64,000 nucleotides of DNA, from contig NZ_AP022570.1 in assembly GCF_010728325.1 (NCBI RefSeq), positions 4,898,001 to 4,962,000 of the forward strand. The letters run 5' to 3'. This DNA is from Mycolicibacterium poriferae (GTDB lineage: Bacteria > Actinomycetota > Actinomycetes > Mycobacteriales > Mycobacteriaceae). Under the pieces are notes generated by a model. It was given only the letters and a program-made list of their open reading frames with translations, was not told the DNA's origin and did not search any database. Positions within the stretch are counted from its first letter, which is position 1, and every line of letters begins with the position of its first letter. This document shows positions 1 through 8,944 of this stretch, piece after piece. The translations under genes were made by a program, and so were the position numbers.

Positions 1-1
1 G

Positions 2-1801
2 GTCTGCAAGGCCGGGTTCCTCGGCAAAAAAGGCACCAAGACCGACGTGTTCTGCCGCTTCTCGACGGTGTTGGGCTCGCGCGGCTCCGCCGACACCGTG
101 CGCGACACCCGCGGCTTCGCGGTCAAGTTCTACACCGAAGAGGGCAACTTCGACCTCGTCGGCAACAACATCCCGGTGTTCTTCATCCAGGACGGCATCA
201 AGTTCCCCGATGTGATCCATGCGGGCAAGCCGCACCCGGATCGGGAGATCCCCCAGGCGCAGTCGGCGCACGACACCTTCTGGGATTTCGTGTCGCTGCA
301 CACCGAAGCCACCCACCACGTCATGTGGAACATGAGCGACCGCGGCATCCCGCGCTCATACCGCACGATGGAAGGGTTCGGCGTGCACACGTTCCGGCTG
401 GTCAACGCCGAGGGCGAGACCAGTCTGGCGAAGTTCCACTGGAAGCCGGTGGCCGGAGTGCACTCGCTGGTGTGGGAGGAGGCGCAGATCGCGGCCGGCT
501 GCGATCCCGACTTCCACCGCCGCGACATGGCCGACGGCATCGACGAGGGGGCGTTCCTCGAGTACGAACTGGGCGTGCAGGTGATGCCCGACGACGGCTC
601 GGAGACCCACTCGGGGATCGACCTGCTCGACCCGACGAAGATCGTCCCCGAGGAACTGGTTCCGGTGCAGCCGATCGGCAAGCTGACCCTCAATCGCAAC
701 CCCACCAACTACTTCGCCGAGACCGAGCAGGTCGCGTTCCACACCGGCCACTTCGTGCCCGGCATCGAACCGACCAACGACCCGCTGATGCAGGCCCGCC
801 TGTTCTCCTACCTGGACACGCAGCTCACCCGGCTGGGCGGACCCAATTTCTCGCAGCTGCCCATCAACCGGCCACGCTGCCCGGTCAACGACATGCTGCG
901 CGACGGTATGCACCAGACGGCCATCCACACCGGCCAGGCGCCCTACCGGCCCAACAGCATCGACGGCGGCGAGCCCGTCGTCGCCGGAGCCGACGAAGGC
1001 GGCTATGTGCAGACCCCGCGACAGGTGGACGGACCGGTGGAGCGGGCCCAGCCCGCGTCCTTCGACGACCACTTCACCCAGCCGGCGATGTTCTACCGCA
1101 GCCTCACGGAGGTGGAGAAGGTTCATCTCATCGAGGCCTTCACCTTCGAGCTCGGCAAGTGCTACGAGCAGGCCATCAAGGAACGCCAACTCGAGGTCCT
1201 CGCCAACGTCGACACGCAGCTGTGCGAACAGGTGGCGGCCGGGTTGGGCTTACCCGCCCCAGCAGGGCAGCCGCCCGCCGACGTCGAGGTGTCGCCCGCG
1301 CTGTCGCAGATCGTGGACACCCCTGGTCCGATCGACGGCCGCAAGATCGGCATCATCGCCGCGGCGGACTCGGATCTGGCGGGTGTCAGCGCGCTGACCG
1401 AGGCGATCGAGGACCGCAAGGCCAGTGTGCTGGTGACCGCCCCGTTCGGCGGTGTGCTGGAGTCCGGGCGGCACCAAGCGGTCATCGAGCGCACGCTGTT
1501 GACGGCGCGCTCCATCGAGTACGACGCGCTCGTCGTCGCCGACGGCACCCGGCCGACCGGCGATATCAAGCTGGTGTTGTTGCTGCAGGAGGCCTACCGG
1601 CACTGCAAGCCGATCGCGGCGTGGGGTGACGGTGTCAAGGCGCTCACCGCAGCCGGCATCGACCCCGACGCACCGGGTGTCCTGGTGTCGAAGAAGGCCG
1701 ACAAGGGCTTCAGCGAGGCGCTGGCGAACATGGTCGGCCTGCACCGGGTGTGGGACCGGGCACCTGCCGTGATGGCCTCGAAGGTGGCGCCGGCCGACTG
1801 A
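2..1801 (+). CDS. katE: Large-subunit (HPII/KatE-type) catalase, 5' end cut off by window
   Basis: Haem catalase that breaks down hydrogen peroxide in the cytoplasm. The reading frame is open from base 2, so the start lies outside the window and 599 residues remain; the family is usually about 700-750. Visible landmarks are the distal Asn in GNNIPVFF and the proximal haem-ligand Tyr in RLFSYLDTQ. After about residue 430 comes a flavodoxin/GATase-like domain (from [13 protein letters not shown]) that is found only in large-subunit catalases. The distal His should lie in the missing N-terminus. A strong hairpin follows the stop. Family assignment is firm; the symbol is by type. Confidence 0.93.
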   Translation, partial: VCKAGFLGKKGTKTDVFCRFSTVLGSRGSADTVRDTRGFAVKFYTEEGNFDLVGNNIPVFFIQDGIKFPDVIHAGKPHPDREIPQAQSAHDTFWDFVSLHTEATHHVMWNMSDRGIPRSYRTMEGFGVHTFRLVNAEGETSLAKFHWKPVAGVHSLVWEEAQIAAGCDPDFHRRDMADGIDEGAFLEYELGVQVMPDDGSETHSGIDLLDPTKIVPEELVPVQPIGKLTLNRNPTNYFAETEQVAFHTGHFVPGIEPTNDPLMQARLFSYLDTQLTRLGGPNFSQLPINRPRCPVNDMLRDGMHQTAIHTGQAPYRPNSIDGGEPVVAGADEGGYVQTPRQVDGPVERAQPASFDDHFTQPAMFYRSLTEVEKVHLIEAFTFELGKCYEQAIKERQLEVLANVDTQLCEQVAAGLGLPAPAGQPPADVEVSPALSQIVDTPGPIDGRKIGIIAAADSDLAGVSALTEAIEDRKASVLVTAPFGGVLESGRHQAVIERTLLTARSIEYDALVVADGTRPTGDIKLVLLLQEAYRHCKPIAAWGDGVKALTAAGIDPDAPGVLVSKKADKGFSEALANMVGLHRVWDRAPAVMASKVAPAD

Positions 1802-1813
1802 CGGCCGACCGGG

Positions 1814-1839
1814 ACCGGCCGCCGTTCCCGGCGGCCGGT
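1814..1839 (+). terminator. Rho-independent-like hairpin after catalase
   Basis: ACCGGCCGCCG, loop TTCC, then CGGCGGCCGGT: a perfect 11-bp GC-rich stem with a 4-nt loop, 12 nt past the catalase stop. There is almost no U tract, which is common for mycobacterial terminators. It also separates the catalase from the convergent DoxX gene. Confidence 0.7.
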
Positions 1840-1901
1840 TTCAGGCCCGGTGTGCGCAGCCGGGTGGTCTCAAGCCCGGATGTGCGCCGGGCCGGGCGGT
1901 C

Positions 1902-2429
1902 TCAGGCCCCGGTCTTGGCCGGTGGGCGGTAGAAGATCACCAGCTGACCGATACCGCCGGCGAGGCCCAGGACCGCGGCGATCACCAGACCCCACCAGCC
2001 GTGCAGCAGGTCGTAGAAGCCGGTGCCGCCGAACAGCAGGTAGTCGAGGCTGAGCTTGCCGGCCCCGATGGTGGCCACGGCGACCGCGGACACCGCCAGC
2101 ACCAGGTTGTACTCCCAGCCTTCCTTGACGATGAAGAAGCCGTTGTCCTTGTGCACCGTCCAGGCGGCCACCAACATCAGCGCGACGAAGCCGGCCGCCG
2201 GCACCGGGGTGAGCAGGCCGACCGCCAGACCGAGACCCGCGGCCATCTCGGTGGTGGCGGCGACACGGGCGTGGAACATGCCCGGCTTCATTCCCATGCT
2301 GTCGAACCAGCCGGCTGTGCCGCTCAGTCCGCCCTTGCCGAAGAACTTGTTGTAGCCGTGCGCGGCCATGGTCAGGCCCAGCACGACCCGCAGGATGAGC
2401 ACGCCGACATCGAGAGCAGTGTCATACAT
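1902..2429 (-). CDS. DoxX family membrane protein
   Basis: A 175-residue integral membrane protein with about four hydrophobic segments and the DoxX-family opening (VLILRVVLGLTMAAHGYNKF). DoxX proteins are small membrane proteins; some mycobacterial members work with thioredoxin-like and superoxide dismutase partners in redox defence. No such partners are adjacent here; the neighbour is a convergent catalase, which fits an oxidative-stress setting only loosely. The ATG start is supported by a -10 hexamer exactly 7 nt upstream. Exact function unknown. Confidence 0.85.
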   Translation of the reverse strand: MYDTALDVGVLILRVVLGLTMAAHGYNKFFGKGGLSGTAGWFDSMGMKPGMFHARVAATTEMAAGLGLAVGLLTPVPAAGFVALMLVAAWTVHKDNGFFIVKEGWEYNLVLAVSAVAVATIGAGKLSLDYLLFGGTGFYDLLHGWWGLVIAAVLGLAGGIGQLVIFYRPPAKTGA

Positions 2430-2436
2430 GCAACAG

Positions 2437-2442
2437 AATGTA
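2437..2442 (-). promoter_or_regulatory. -10 element for leaderless DoxX transcript
   Basis: On the minus strand TACATT lies 7 nt before the DoxX ATG, the spacing expected when transcription starts at the start codon. Inferred from sequence only. Confidence 0.5.
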
Positions 2443-2487
2443 GGCCATCTGTCACGTCGGCACCGACCTACCCCGGCTCTGGGCCCG

Positions 2488-3927
2488 TCAGTCGGCAGGC
2501 ACCCAGTTGCCGTGGAAACCGGAGGGGACGCGGTGCGGCAGCGCGACGCTGGCCACCTCGTCGAGGGTCTGGGCGTCCAGGAATGCCAACTCGCTGCGGT
2601 CGGTGCGGCGATCGTAGACGAAGCCCATCAGCACGCCGTCGTCCTCGGCCGCCTCCGATGACGCCGGCTGGAACACGAACTCACCCACGACCTTGTCGGC
2701 GCCGAAGGAGTGGGCCGCAGTGGAGCTGCCGACGAAATCGTGCTTGAGCAGGGTGTCACCGCCGTCGCCGTCGCCGACGTCGGGCGCGTACCCGTAGCGA
2801 TGACGCTTGCCGACGCGCCGCTCGTCGACGCGCGGGAACTCCTGGGGCCGGTCGTCGATCCGCGACTCCCGCACCTTGCCGTCGGCGAGGTCGACGGTCC
2901 ACCGCTCCAGGGTGGGCGGGCCCTCGTCCGGCCCTAAACGGTTGGTGTCGAACATCTTCGGGTGCCGGATGACGTCGAGGACGATGCTCGCGTCGTCCGC
3001 CTCGTAGGCGTTCATGGGGTGGAAGACATAGCACGGTTCGACGTCGAACCAGCGCACGTCACGGTTGCCGCCCTCGCGCGGCATCACCCCGATCCGGGCC
3101 GGATATTTCGGATCCCAGGAGTAGGGGAAGCGGCGGTCAGACGACGGGCCTTTCGGTCTGCGCGCGGCGAGCGGGTCCGGGATGCGGATCCGTCCGATCA
3201 CCGCCGAGAGCATCAGCCGCGCCGGAAGTCGCAGGGCGCGAGGCACTCCCATGGTGGCCGCGGTCCGGACGTCGAAGGTGACCGGCAGATCGTAGAACAC
3301 CACGTAGTGCTCGGTCAGGGAGAAGTCGTGCATCATCGGGCTGCCGCCGACGTCGATGTCCACGGTGCGCCGGGCACGGCCGTCGGCGCCGATCACGGAG
3401 TACTGCACGGTGTTTCCCCGCAGCATGCTGTAGGAGACCGCGTGCAGTTCGCCGGTGTCGGGATCACGTTTGGGGTGCGCGGTGTAGCCACCGGTCAGTG
3501 TGCCGTCGAAGTCGCACGGGCCGACGGTGTCCAGCTCCTCGGTCAGCTCGTAGTTGGCCACTCCCGCCTCGATCAGTGCGAGCGTCTTGCCCGCGTGTCC
3601 GATGACGTTGGTGTTGGCGCCGATTCCCGAGATCGCGACGTCCCCGGCCGGCACCGCCTCCCCCAGTGCGCGGGCCGCCTGCGGCCCCCGCACCCAGCGA
3701 TTGCGGTACCACTCGGCGCGTCCGTCGCGGATGCGGATTCCGTGCACCATGCCGTCACCGATGAACCAGTGGTACAACGCGGGGTCGATCTCGCCGATCG
3801 GGTTCGGCCCGTTGCGCAGATAGCGCCCGTCGAGATAGCCGGGAAGGTGGCCCGTCACCTCGAGGTCGGTCAGCGTGTGCTCTTCGGCGATCGGAGCGAA
3901 CACGCCGCTCAGATAGCGGTTCGTCAT
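2488..3927 (-). CDS. Carotenoid cleavage oxygenase
   Basis: Non-haem iron dioxygenase of the RPE65/carotenoid oxygenase family, 479 residues, expected to cleave a double bond of a carotenoid, apocarotenoid or stilbene-like substrate. The four iron-ligand histidines can be placed in TAHPKRD, MMHDFSL, FHPMNAY and FHGNW near the C-terminus. A GGAGG ribosome site precedes the ATG. The gene is divergent from a TetR-family gene with two palindromes in the 57-bp gap, so it is probably repressed until a ligand, perhaps its substrate or product, binds the regulator. Substrate cannot be read from the sequence. Confidence 0.92.
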   Translation of the reverse strand: MTNRYLSGVFAPIAEEHTLTDLEVTGHLPGYLDGRYLRNGPNPIGEIDPALYHWFIGDGMVHGIRIRDGRAEWYRNRWVRGPQAARALGEAVPAGDVAISGIGANTNVIGHAGKTLALIEAGVANYELTEELDTVGPCDFDGTLTGGYTAHPKRDPDTGELHAVSYSMLRGNTVQYSVIGADGRARRTVDIDVGGSPMMHDFSLTEHYVVFYDLPVTFDVRTAATMGVPRALRLPARLMLSAVIGRIRIPDPLAARRPKGPSSDRRFPYSWDPKYPARIGVMPREGGNRDVRWFDVEPCYVFHPMNAYEADDASIVLDVIRHPKMFDTNRLGPDEGPPTLERWTVDLADGKVRESRIDDRPQEFPRVDERRVGKRHRYGYAPDVGDGDGGDTLLKHDFVGSSTAAHSFGADKVVGEFVFQPASSEAAEDDGVLMGFVYDRRTDRSELAFLDAQTLDEVASVALPHRVPSGFHGNWVPAD

Positions 3928-3938
3928 GCCCGCCTCCC

Positions 3939-3979
3939 TATAACAGCGTTATACGTGCCCTTTGTATAACACCGTTATG
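3939..3979. promoter_or_regulatory. Paired TetR-type operators between oxygenase and regulator
   Basis: TATAACAGCGTTATA (3939-3953) is a perfect dyad with a 3-nt centre. A second copy, TATAACACCGTTATG (3965-3979), keeps ATAAC-N3-GTTAT. The copies are 26 bp apart. The first abuts the oxygenase ribosome site; the second lies just before the TetR start. TATAAC inside each resembles a -10 element, so binding would block transcription in both directions. Confidence 0.75.
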
Positions 3980-3984
3980 GCAGC

Positions 3985-4653
3985 ATGACAACCATGAATG
4001 CGAAGGAGTCGTTGGTGGTGGCCGGCGTGCGGCTCCTCGAACGCGACGGCCTCGACGCGCTCAGCGCGCGCAACGTCGCCGCCGAAGCGGGCACCTCGAC
4101 AATGGCCGTGTACACCCATTTCGGCGGCATGACCAAGCTGGTCGACGCCATCGCCGTCGACGTCTTCGTGCGCTTCACGGCGGTGCTGACCGAGGTTCCG
4201 CACACCGACGACCCGGTGGCGGATTTCCTCGCGATGGGCCTGGCGTACCACCGCTTCGCCCTGGCCAATCCGCAGCGCTACCAGCTGATGTTCGGCACCG
4301 CCGCACCGGCGTCGCTCACCCGGTTCCGGGCCGACCTGACCGTGACCGGCAGCGCGACCAGCCGCAGCGAGCTCGCCGAGTCGTTCGGCGCGCTGCGCGA
4401 CGGCGTGCGCCGGATGATCGCCGCGGGCCGCATCCGGCCCGACGACGAGTTGGCTGTCGCCGGCCGGCTGTGGAGCGTCAACCACGGCGCGGTGCTGCTG
4501 GAGATGGCGGGCTTCTTCGGGCACGAAGGGCACGGGCTGACCCAGATCCTGGGCCCCCTGATCATCGACACGCTGGTCGGAATGGGCGACGAGAGAGCTG
4601 CCGCCACACAGTCGTTGGCGAGCGTGGTGACCGCGCAACCCGCGGACGCCTGA
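3985..4653 (+). CDS. TetR family transcriptional regulator of the carotenoid oxygenase
   Basis: A 222-residue regulator with an N-terminal helix-turn-helix (about residues 8-52, including SARNVAAEAGTSTMAVYTHF) and a larger ligand-binding C-terminal part. An in-frame ATG three codons downstream is an alternative start. It is divergent from the carotenoid oxygenase, and two near-identical palindromes lie in the shared gap. The simple reading is that it represses itself and the oxygenase and is released by a hydrophobic ligand. The ligand is unknown. Confidence 0.9.
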   Translation: MTTMNAKESLVVAGVRLLERDGLDALSARNVAAEAGTSTMAVYTHFGGMTKLVDAIAVDVFVRFTAVLTEVPHTDDPVADFLAMGLAYHRFALANPQRYQLMFGTAAPASLTRFRADLTVTGSATSRSELAESFGALRDGVRRMIAAGRIRPDDELAVAGRLWSVNHGAVLLEMAGFFGHEGHGLTQILGPLIIDTLVGMGDERAAATQSLASVVTAQPADA

Positions 4654-4656
4654 GCT

Positions 4657-4704
4657 CTCAGCTCGCGGGGCCCTCAGCTCGCGGGGCCCTCAGCTCGCGG
4701 GCGA
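4657..4704. repeat. 16-bp tandem repeat across convergent gene ends
   Basis: CTCAGCTCGCGGGGCC occurs at 4657-4672 and 4673-4688, with a third partial copy at 4689-4702. It begins just after the TetR stop and contains the stop and last codons of the minus-strand acyltransferase. Because 16 is not a multiple of 3, gain or loss of a copy would change that protein's C-terminus. Confidence 0.8.
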
Positions 4705-5947
4705 GGCGTTCGACGTAGGCGTCGACGTCACCGACTGCGGATTCGGCGGCGTGGACGCTGACAGCCACGGTGTCGCCCAGTCCATGCACGCCGTGTGTCA
4801 GCCCCATCATCGGTGACAGCCCCGGGAAGCCGGTGGTGAAAAGCACCGGCGAGGTGCCGAGAACAAGGTCGTTGGCGCCACGGTCGACGCTCGACACGAC
4901 CGTGTTCCCGGTAGCCGTATCGGATCGCACCGTGGGATCGAATTGTCTGACGCCCCAGCGCAACAGCGGTGCCGGCACGGCCGCAAAGGCCGCGCTCGCG
5001 GTCACCATCGCCGGATGGTTGGCTCGCCTCCGCCGCTGGTGCAACTCGGCGCTGATCGCCCGGCACCGATCGGGGAACCGCAGCCGCGGATGCAGTCCGA
5101 CGCCGACGTTGCCGAAGTGGTTATGGGCGCGGCGCGGACCCGCCTTGGCCATCGGCACCTCGGCGCCGAGCTGCGCAGTGTCCTCACCCAGCTCTTCGAG
5201 GTGCCCGGACAGAGCGCCCGCCACCGCGGCCAGCACGCTCACGGTCACGGTCGGGCCCGGCAGACGACGTCGCTCGCACAGCACCGTGCGGAGGTACCGC
5301 GCGCCGTCGGGCCGTGCGTTGCTACGCAACACCGGCCGCGACTTCGCCTGCGGCGGAACGAGTCCGGCAGCGGTGTCGCGGACCAGCCCCCGGTGTGCCC
5401 GCGCCGCCGCGGCGGCCCGCTGCACCCAGGACCGTTCCGGATGTCCGGTGACGTCGCCGGGCGGGATCGGCGCGTCGCGGCCGAACAACCAGGCGGCCAG
5501 CGCCGCCGAGCGTTGTCCGTCGCCCAGTGCGTGCGACATCTGCAGCACCGCCACCGCACCGGTACCGGTGCCCGGGCCGCGAAGTTCCGTGACCGTGGGA
5601 AAGACGTGCAGACGCCATGGCGCCACCCGCGCGTCGAGCTGGTCGTCGCCGAGGTCGGCGATCGCGGTCAGACACGCCGACCACGACGCGTCGGCGGGCC
5701 GGTGCACCGTGAAGCGGTCGGCCTCGATCGCACACGGCTCCCACCGCGGGTACGTCCAGAACCCCGCGTCGGCGACCCGTACTGCCAGCGCGGCACTTTC
5801 GCCGGCGCGGCTGCGGAGCGCTTGCAGCGCCGGGCCCGGATCGGTCAGCTCGCCATCGAACGCGTAGACCAAGAACTGGTCGTTCGGGATCGCCGATGCC
5901 ATCCAGTACATCTGCGCGTCGACCGCTGCCAGCCGACGCGATGTCAT
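4658..5947 (-). CDS. WS/DGAT-like acyltransferase domain protein
   Basis: A 429-residue protein of the wax ester synthase/diacylglycerol acyltransferase superfamily, which moves acyl groups from acyl-CoA to alcohols or diacylglycerol. The HxxxDG catalytic motif is present as HALGDG (about residue 140). A C-terminal part with VSSVDRGAND-type sequence follows. It is somewhat shorter than the roughly 460 residues usual for mycobacterial members. It starts only 16 bp after the end of the last Mce-associated gene on the same strand, so it may be co-transcribed with the mce operon and handle imported lipid. That link is inference. Confidence 0.78.
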   Translation of the reverse strand: MTSRRLAAVDAQMYWMASAIPNDQFLVYAFDGELTDPGPALQALRSRAGESAALAVRVADAGFWTYPRWEPCAIEADRFTVHRPADASWSACLTAIADLGDDQLDARVAPWRLHVFPTVTELRGPGTGTGAVAVLQMSHALGDGQRSAALAAWLFGRDAPIPPGDVTGHPERSWVQRAAAAARAHRGLVRDTAAGLVPPQAKSRPVLRSNARPDGARYLRTVLCERRRLPGPTVTVSVLAAVAGALSGHLEELGEDTAQLGAEVPMAKAGPRRAHNHFGNVGVGLHPRLRFPDRCRAISAELHQRRRRANHPAMVTASAAFAAVPAPLLRWGVRQFDPTVRSDTATGNTVVSSVDRGANDLVLGTSPVLFTTGFPGLSPMMGLTHGVHGLGDTVAVSVHAAESAVGDVDAYVERLARELRAPRAEGPAS

Positions 5948-5963
5948 GACAGCAGGACCCGGC

Positions 5964-6749
5964 CTACACCGGGTCGAACGCCGAGATCAGCCAGCGGCCG
6001 TCGACCTTGTCCAGGGTCACCCGCACGCTGGACGCCGTGTCGGTCGGCGGCTGCTGACCCACGGTGACGGTCTGGTTGACGAACAGCAGCACCACAGCGT
6101 GATCGGGGTCCGCCGACACCGGCGCCGCGGCCGGAACCGATGCCAGGGCGGCAATCTGCTGCTCCTTGGCGCCGGGGATGACCACATCGGTCGTCAGATC
6201 CGTATAGGACTGCTGGAACTCGCCGGTCAGCAGATTGCGCGCCGCGCCGAGCTGCTGTTCGACGGTGTCCGGTGAGTACGACAGCAGCGCGATGGTGCTC
6301 TCGGTTGCGGCCTGGGTGGCGGCGTCGGCGGCGTCTTCGGCGATGCGTGCGGAATTGGCCTGCCACTTCAGGAAGCCGGCGGTCAGCGCCAGCAGCAGGG
6401 CCAGCGCGGGCAGCAGTCCGAACGCGACGACCTTCGACCAGGGCACCGATCGCTTGGGCGCCGGGATCGCGACCGGCTCGGCGGGCGTAGCGGCGTCGCT
6501 CGACTCGTCACCGGACTTGCCGGCCTCCTCGGCGGCGTCGGCCTCCTCGGTGGCGTCAACCTGATCAGTGGCTTCGGCCTCCTCGGTGGCATCGGCCTTT
6601 TCGGTGGCTTCGGCCTGCTCAGTCGCGGCCGTCGGCTCGGTGGCGTCGGCCTGGCCGGCGCCGGTCGCAGCTGTCTGCTCGGCGCCGGTCGAGGTGCCCC
6701 CGGCGTCCTCGCTCGTGTCGTCCTTCTTGTCCTTGCTGTCCCCGCTCAC
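5964..6749 (-). CDS. Mce-associated membrane protein (second mas gene)
   Basis: A 261-residue Mce-associated protein. Residues 1-100 are acidic and low in complexity, and include about six copies of a six-residue unit of the type EEAEAT (residues 43-76). A single transmembrane helix lies at about 107-127, followed by an extracytoplasmic domain ending in the usual Mce-associated fold. The GTG start overlaps the TGA of the gene before it (GTGA). Such proteins are thought to stabilise or assist Mce lipid-transport complexes. The long acidic cytoplasmic tail is unusual. Confidence 0.85.
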   Translation of the reverse strand: MSGDSKDKKDDTSEDAGGTSTGAEQTAATGAGQADATEPTAATEQAEATEKADATEEAEATDQVDATEEADAAEEAGKSGDESSDAATPAEPVAIPAPKRSVPWSKVVAFGLLPALALLLALTAGFLKWQANSARIAEDAADAATQAATESTIALLSYSPDTVEQQLGAARNLLTGEFQQSYTDLTTDVVIPGAKEQQIAALASVPAAAPVSADPDHAVVLLFVNQTVTVGQQPPTDTASSVRVTLDKVDGRWLISAFDPV

Positions 6750-7519
6750 GGCACAAACTCCACGTTCGACACCTTGGCCTCGTCACCGACCTTCTCCACT
6801 GAAATCCGCATGCGCCAGGCCCGCGGCGCCTGATCGGGCGCGCCTGCGTTGGACGTGCGCACCGTGACCGCCACGAGCACCTGGGCCTCGTCGTCGGAGA
6901 ACGACTCCAGACCGGCCTCGGCGATGGTGCCCTCCGAGGTGGATTGCGCCTGCTTGACGACCTCGACGAACGGCTCGGCGCGCCGCTGGAAGTCGTCGTA
7001 GAACGTGCCGGTCGCCGAATCGAGGATGCGCTGAACGTCGGCCTCGGCGTTCTCGTAGCCGATGGTCGTGAGGTTGAGGGCACCCTGACGTCCGACCTGC
7101 AGATAGAGGCTGCGCAGGTCCTGGGTCTGCTTGGCCTGGTACGCCTGGAAGCCGAGCCAGCCGGTCAGGCCCGCCAGGGCCACCACCGCGACGAGACCCG
7201 CGATGAGCGCGATCTTGACGTGCGACATCGGCGTGCGGGCCGGTGCGGACTCCTCGGCTTCGTCGGCGTTGGCAGCCTCGGCGGGCGCGCCAGCCTCGGC
7301 GTCGTCAGCTTTGGCGTCGTCCGCCTCGGTGGCCGCGTCAGCTTTGGTGGCAGTGGCGGCCTCGGTGGCGGCTGCCGGCTCCGGCTTCCCCGTTTCGGGC
7401 ACGTCGGCAGCGGTCGACTCGGGCTCGACCGCGCCGGACGCCTCCTTGTCGGTGGTCTTTGCCGAATCCGCCCTCGACGTCGTCAATTCCCCGTCGGGGG
7501 CAGCAGCATCGTCTGCCAT
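6746..7519 (-). CDS. Mce-associated membrane protein (first mas gene)
   Basis: A 257-residue protein with the layout of its downstream neighbour: about 95 residues of Ala/Asp/Glu-rich sequence, one transmembrane helix (around VKIALIAGLVAVVALAGLTG) and an extracytoplasmic domain. The start overlaps the end of mceF by 37 bp, so the two are translationally coupled. It probably belongs to the Mce transporter as an accessory subunit. The paired mas genes look like an old duplication. Confidence 0.85.
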   Translation of the reverse strand: MADDAAAPDGELTTSRADSAKTTDKEASGAVEPESTAADVPETGKPEPAAATEAATATKADAATEADDAKADDAEAGAPAEAANADEAEESAPARTPMSHVKIALIAGLVAVVALAGLTGWLGFQAYQAKQTQDLRSLYLQVGRQGALNLTTIGYENAEADVQRILDSATGTFYDDFQRRAEPFVEVVKQAQSTSEGTIAEAGLESFSDDEAQVLVAVTVRTSNAGAPDQAPRAWRMRISVEKVGDEAKVSNVEFVP

Positions 7520-8943
7520 GTTCGCTCCTCTGCGGCACTGTCGGCCAGATTGGACTGTGTGTACACCCGTCCGTCCGGTCCAACGTACGTGCCGCTCGCC
7601 GGGTCGTACTCCGCGGCCGCTATGGGTGGCGGCGCCGGAGCCGGTGGCGGAGCTGCGTCTGCAGGTGGCGAACCCGGCGGCAATTGGGGGACGTCCTGAC
7701 CGGACAGTGTCGCGTTCGGGTCGCCCTTCCAGTTCCAGCCGTCGTTGAGCGGCACGTAGTTCTCGTCGCTTTCACACATCTTGACAGTCGGGGCCCGCTT
7801 GCCGGGCACTGTCTGGCACGGCAGGTTGCGTGCGCCGCGCACGTTGAAGGGGCCGTCCTGCGGGACGCGGCAGTACACGTCGCCGGCGGGTCGGTCCGGG
7901 TAGTCCTCGAATGTCGGTGCCCGCTGCTGCTGGGCCGGCAGGAATCCGGTGGTGCACGGCGGGGGAACGTTGAGGTTCAAGTTGAACACCAGCGAATCGC
8001 CCATGTAGTCCTGCTTGGTGCCGTTCTTGGGCACGCCGATCGCCTGGGTCACCGCGGTGCCCTGCGGCAGTAGCACCAGCAACTGCTCGAGACCCGCCTG
8101 GTAGGCCACTGCGACCTCGCCGGTGCTGACCAGGTTCGCCAACACGATCGGCAGCGTGGGCTGCAGTTGGTCGAACAGCGCCCGCACCTCTTCGGCCGCG
8201 CCCGGGCCCCGGTCGAGGATGCCCGCCACCGAGGCGTCCTCCTGCTGCAGCTGGCCGGTGATGCCGGCCAGATTCCGGGCCCAGGCCTGGATCGAGTCGG
8301 AGGTGTCGGTCTGGGAGTTCAGCACGGGCTGAACATCATCGACCAGCGTCGTCAACGAGTCGAGGTTGTCCCGGGCGTCGATGGCCAGCGTCGTCGATCC
8401 GTTGACCAGCCGGCGCAGGTCGGGCCCGAGCCCACCGACCGCGATGTACGCCTCGTCGATGACGGTGCGCAAGTTGTCCTTCGGGATCGCGGCAAGACCT
8501 TCGTTGGTGAGGTCGAGCACCGTATTGACGTCGGGCGGCATCCGGACCCGGTCGACCGGGATCTCGTCGCCGTTGCGCAGTTCGGGACCGTCCCCACTTT
8601 GTGGCAGCAGCTGCACGAACTGCTCGCCCACCGCCGATTGGCTGCGCACCTCGGCGATCAGATCCGCCGGAATCGACACGCCCGAATCGAGCGACAACAC
8701 CGCCGCCACACCGGTATCGGTCAGCGCCACGCTGTCGACGATGCCGACCTGCGAACCGCGGTAGGTGACGTTGGCCCGGTCGTAGAGGCCGCCGGTCTCG
8801 GGCAACTCGAGGGTGACGCGGTACTGGCCGACGCCGAGCAACTGGGGCAACCGCATGTAACCGAACACCATGATCGCCACCGCCGTGAGGGCCACCACGG
8901 AGAAGATCACCAGCTGGATCAGCATCTGTCGGGTCACTCGCAT
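7483..8943 (-). CDS. mceF: MceF, Mce lipid-transport subunit
   Basis: Last of six MlaD/Mce-domain proteins, 486 residues. An N-terminal signal-anchor helix (residues about 8-28) is followed by the MlaD domain (about 35-115, with ANVTYRGSQVGIV) and a long helical region that in Mce proteins forms part of the periplasmic tunnel. The C-terminus is Pro/Ala-rich. It starts 1 bp after the mceE stop and its own end overlaps the first mas gene. Known role of the family: ATP-driven lipid or sterol uptake across the envelope. Confidence 0.93.
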   Translation of the reverse strand: MRVTRQMLIQLVIFSVVALTAVAIMVFGYMRLPQLLGVGQYRVTLELPETGGLYDRANVTYRGSQVGIVDSVALTDTGVAAVLSLDSGVSIPADLIAEVRSQSAVGEQFVQLLPQSGDGPELRNGDEIPVDRVRMPPDVNTVLDLTNEGLAAIPKDNLRTVIDEAYIAVGGLGPDLRRLVNGSTTLAIDARDNLDSLTTLVDDVQPVLNSQTDTSDSIQAWARNLAGITGQLQQEDASVAGILDRGPGAAEEVRALFDQLQPTLPIVLANLVSTGEVAVAYQAGLEQLLVLLPQGTAVTQAIGVPKNGTKQDYMGDSLVFNLNLNVPPPCTTGFLPAQQQRAPTFEDYPDRPAGDVYCRVPQDGPFNVRGARNLPCQTVPGKRAPTVKMCESDENYVPLNDGWNWKGDPNATLSGQDVPQLPPGSPPADAAPPPAPAPPPIAAAEYDPASGTYVGPDGRVYTQSNLADSAAEERTWQTMLLPPTGN

Positions 8944-8944
8944 G

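Noticed and set aside
1841..1903. Imperfect repeat TCAGGCCCGG between catalase and DoxX
   Set aside because: Three loose copies spaced 29 and 32 bp with many mismatches; too weak to call a functional repeat.
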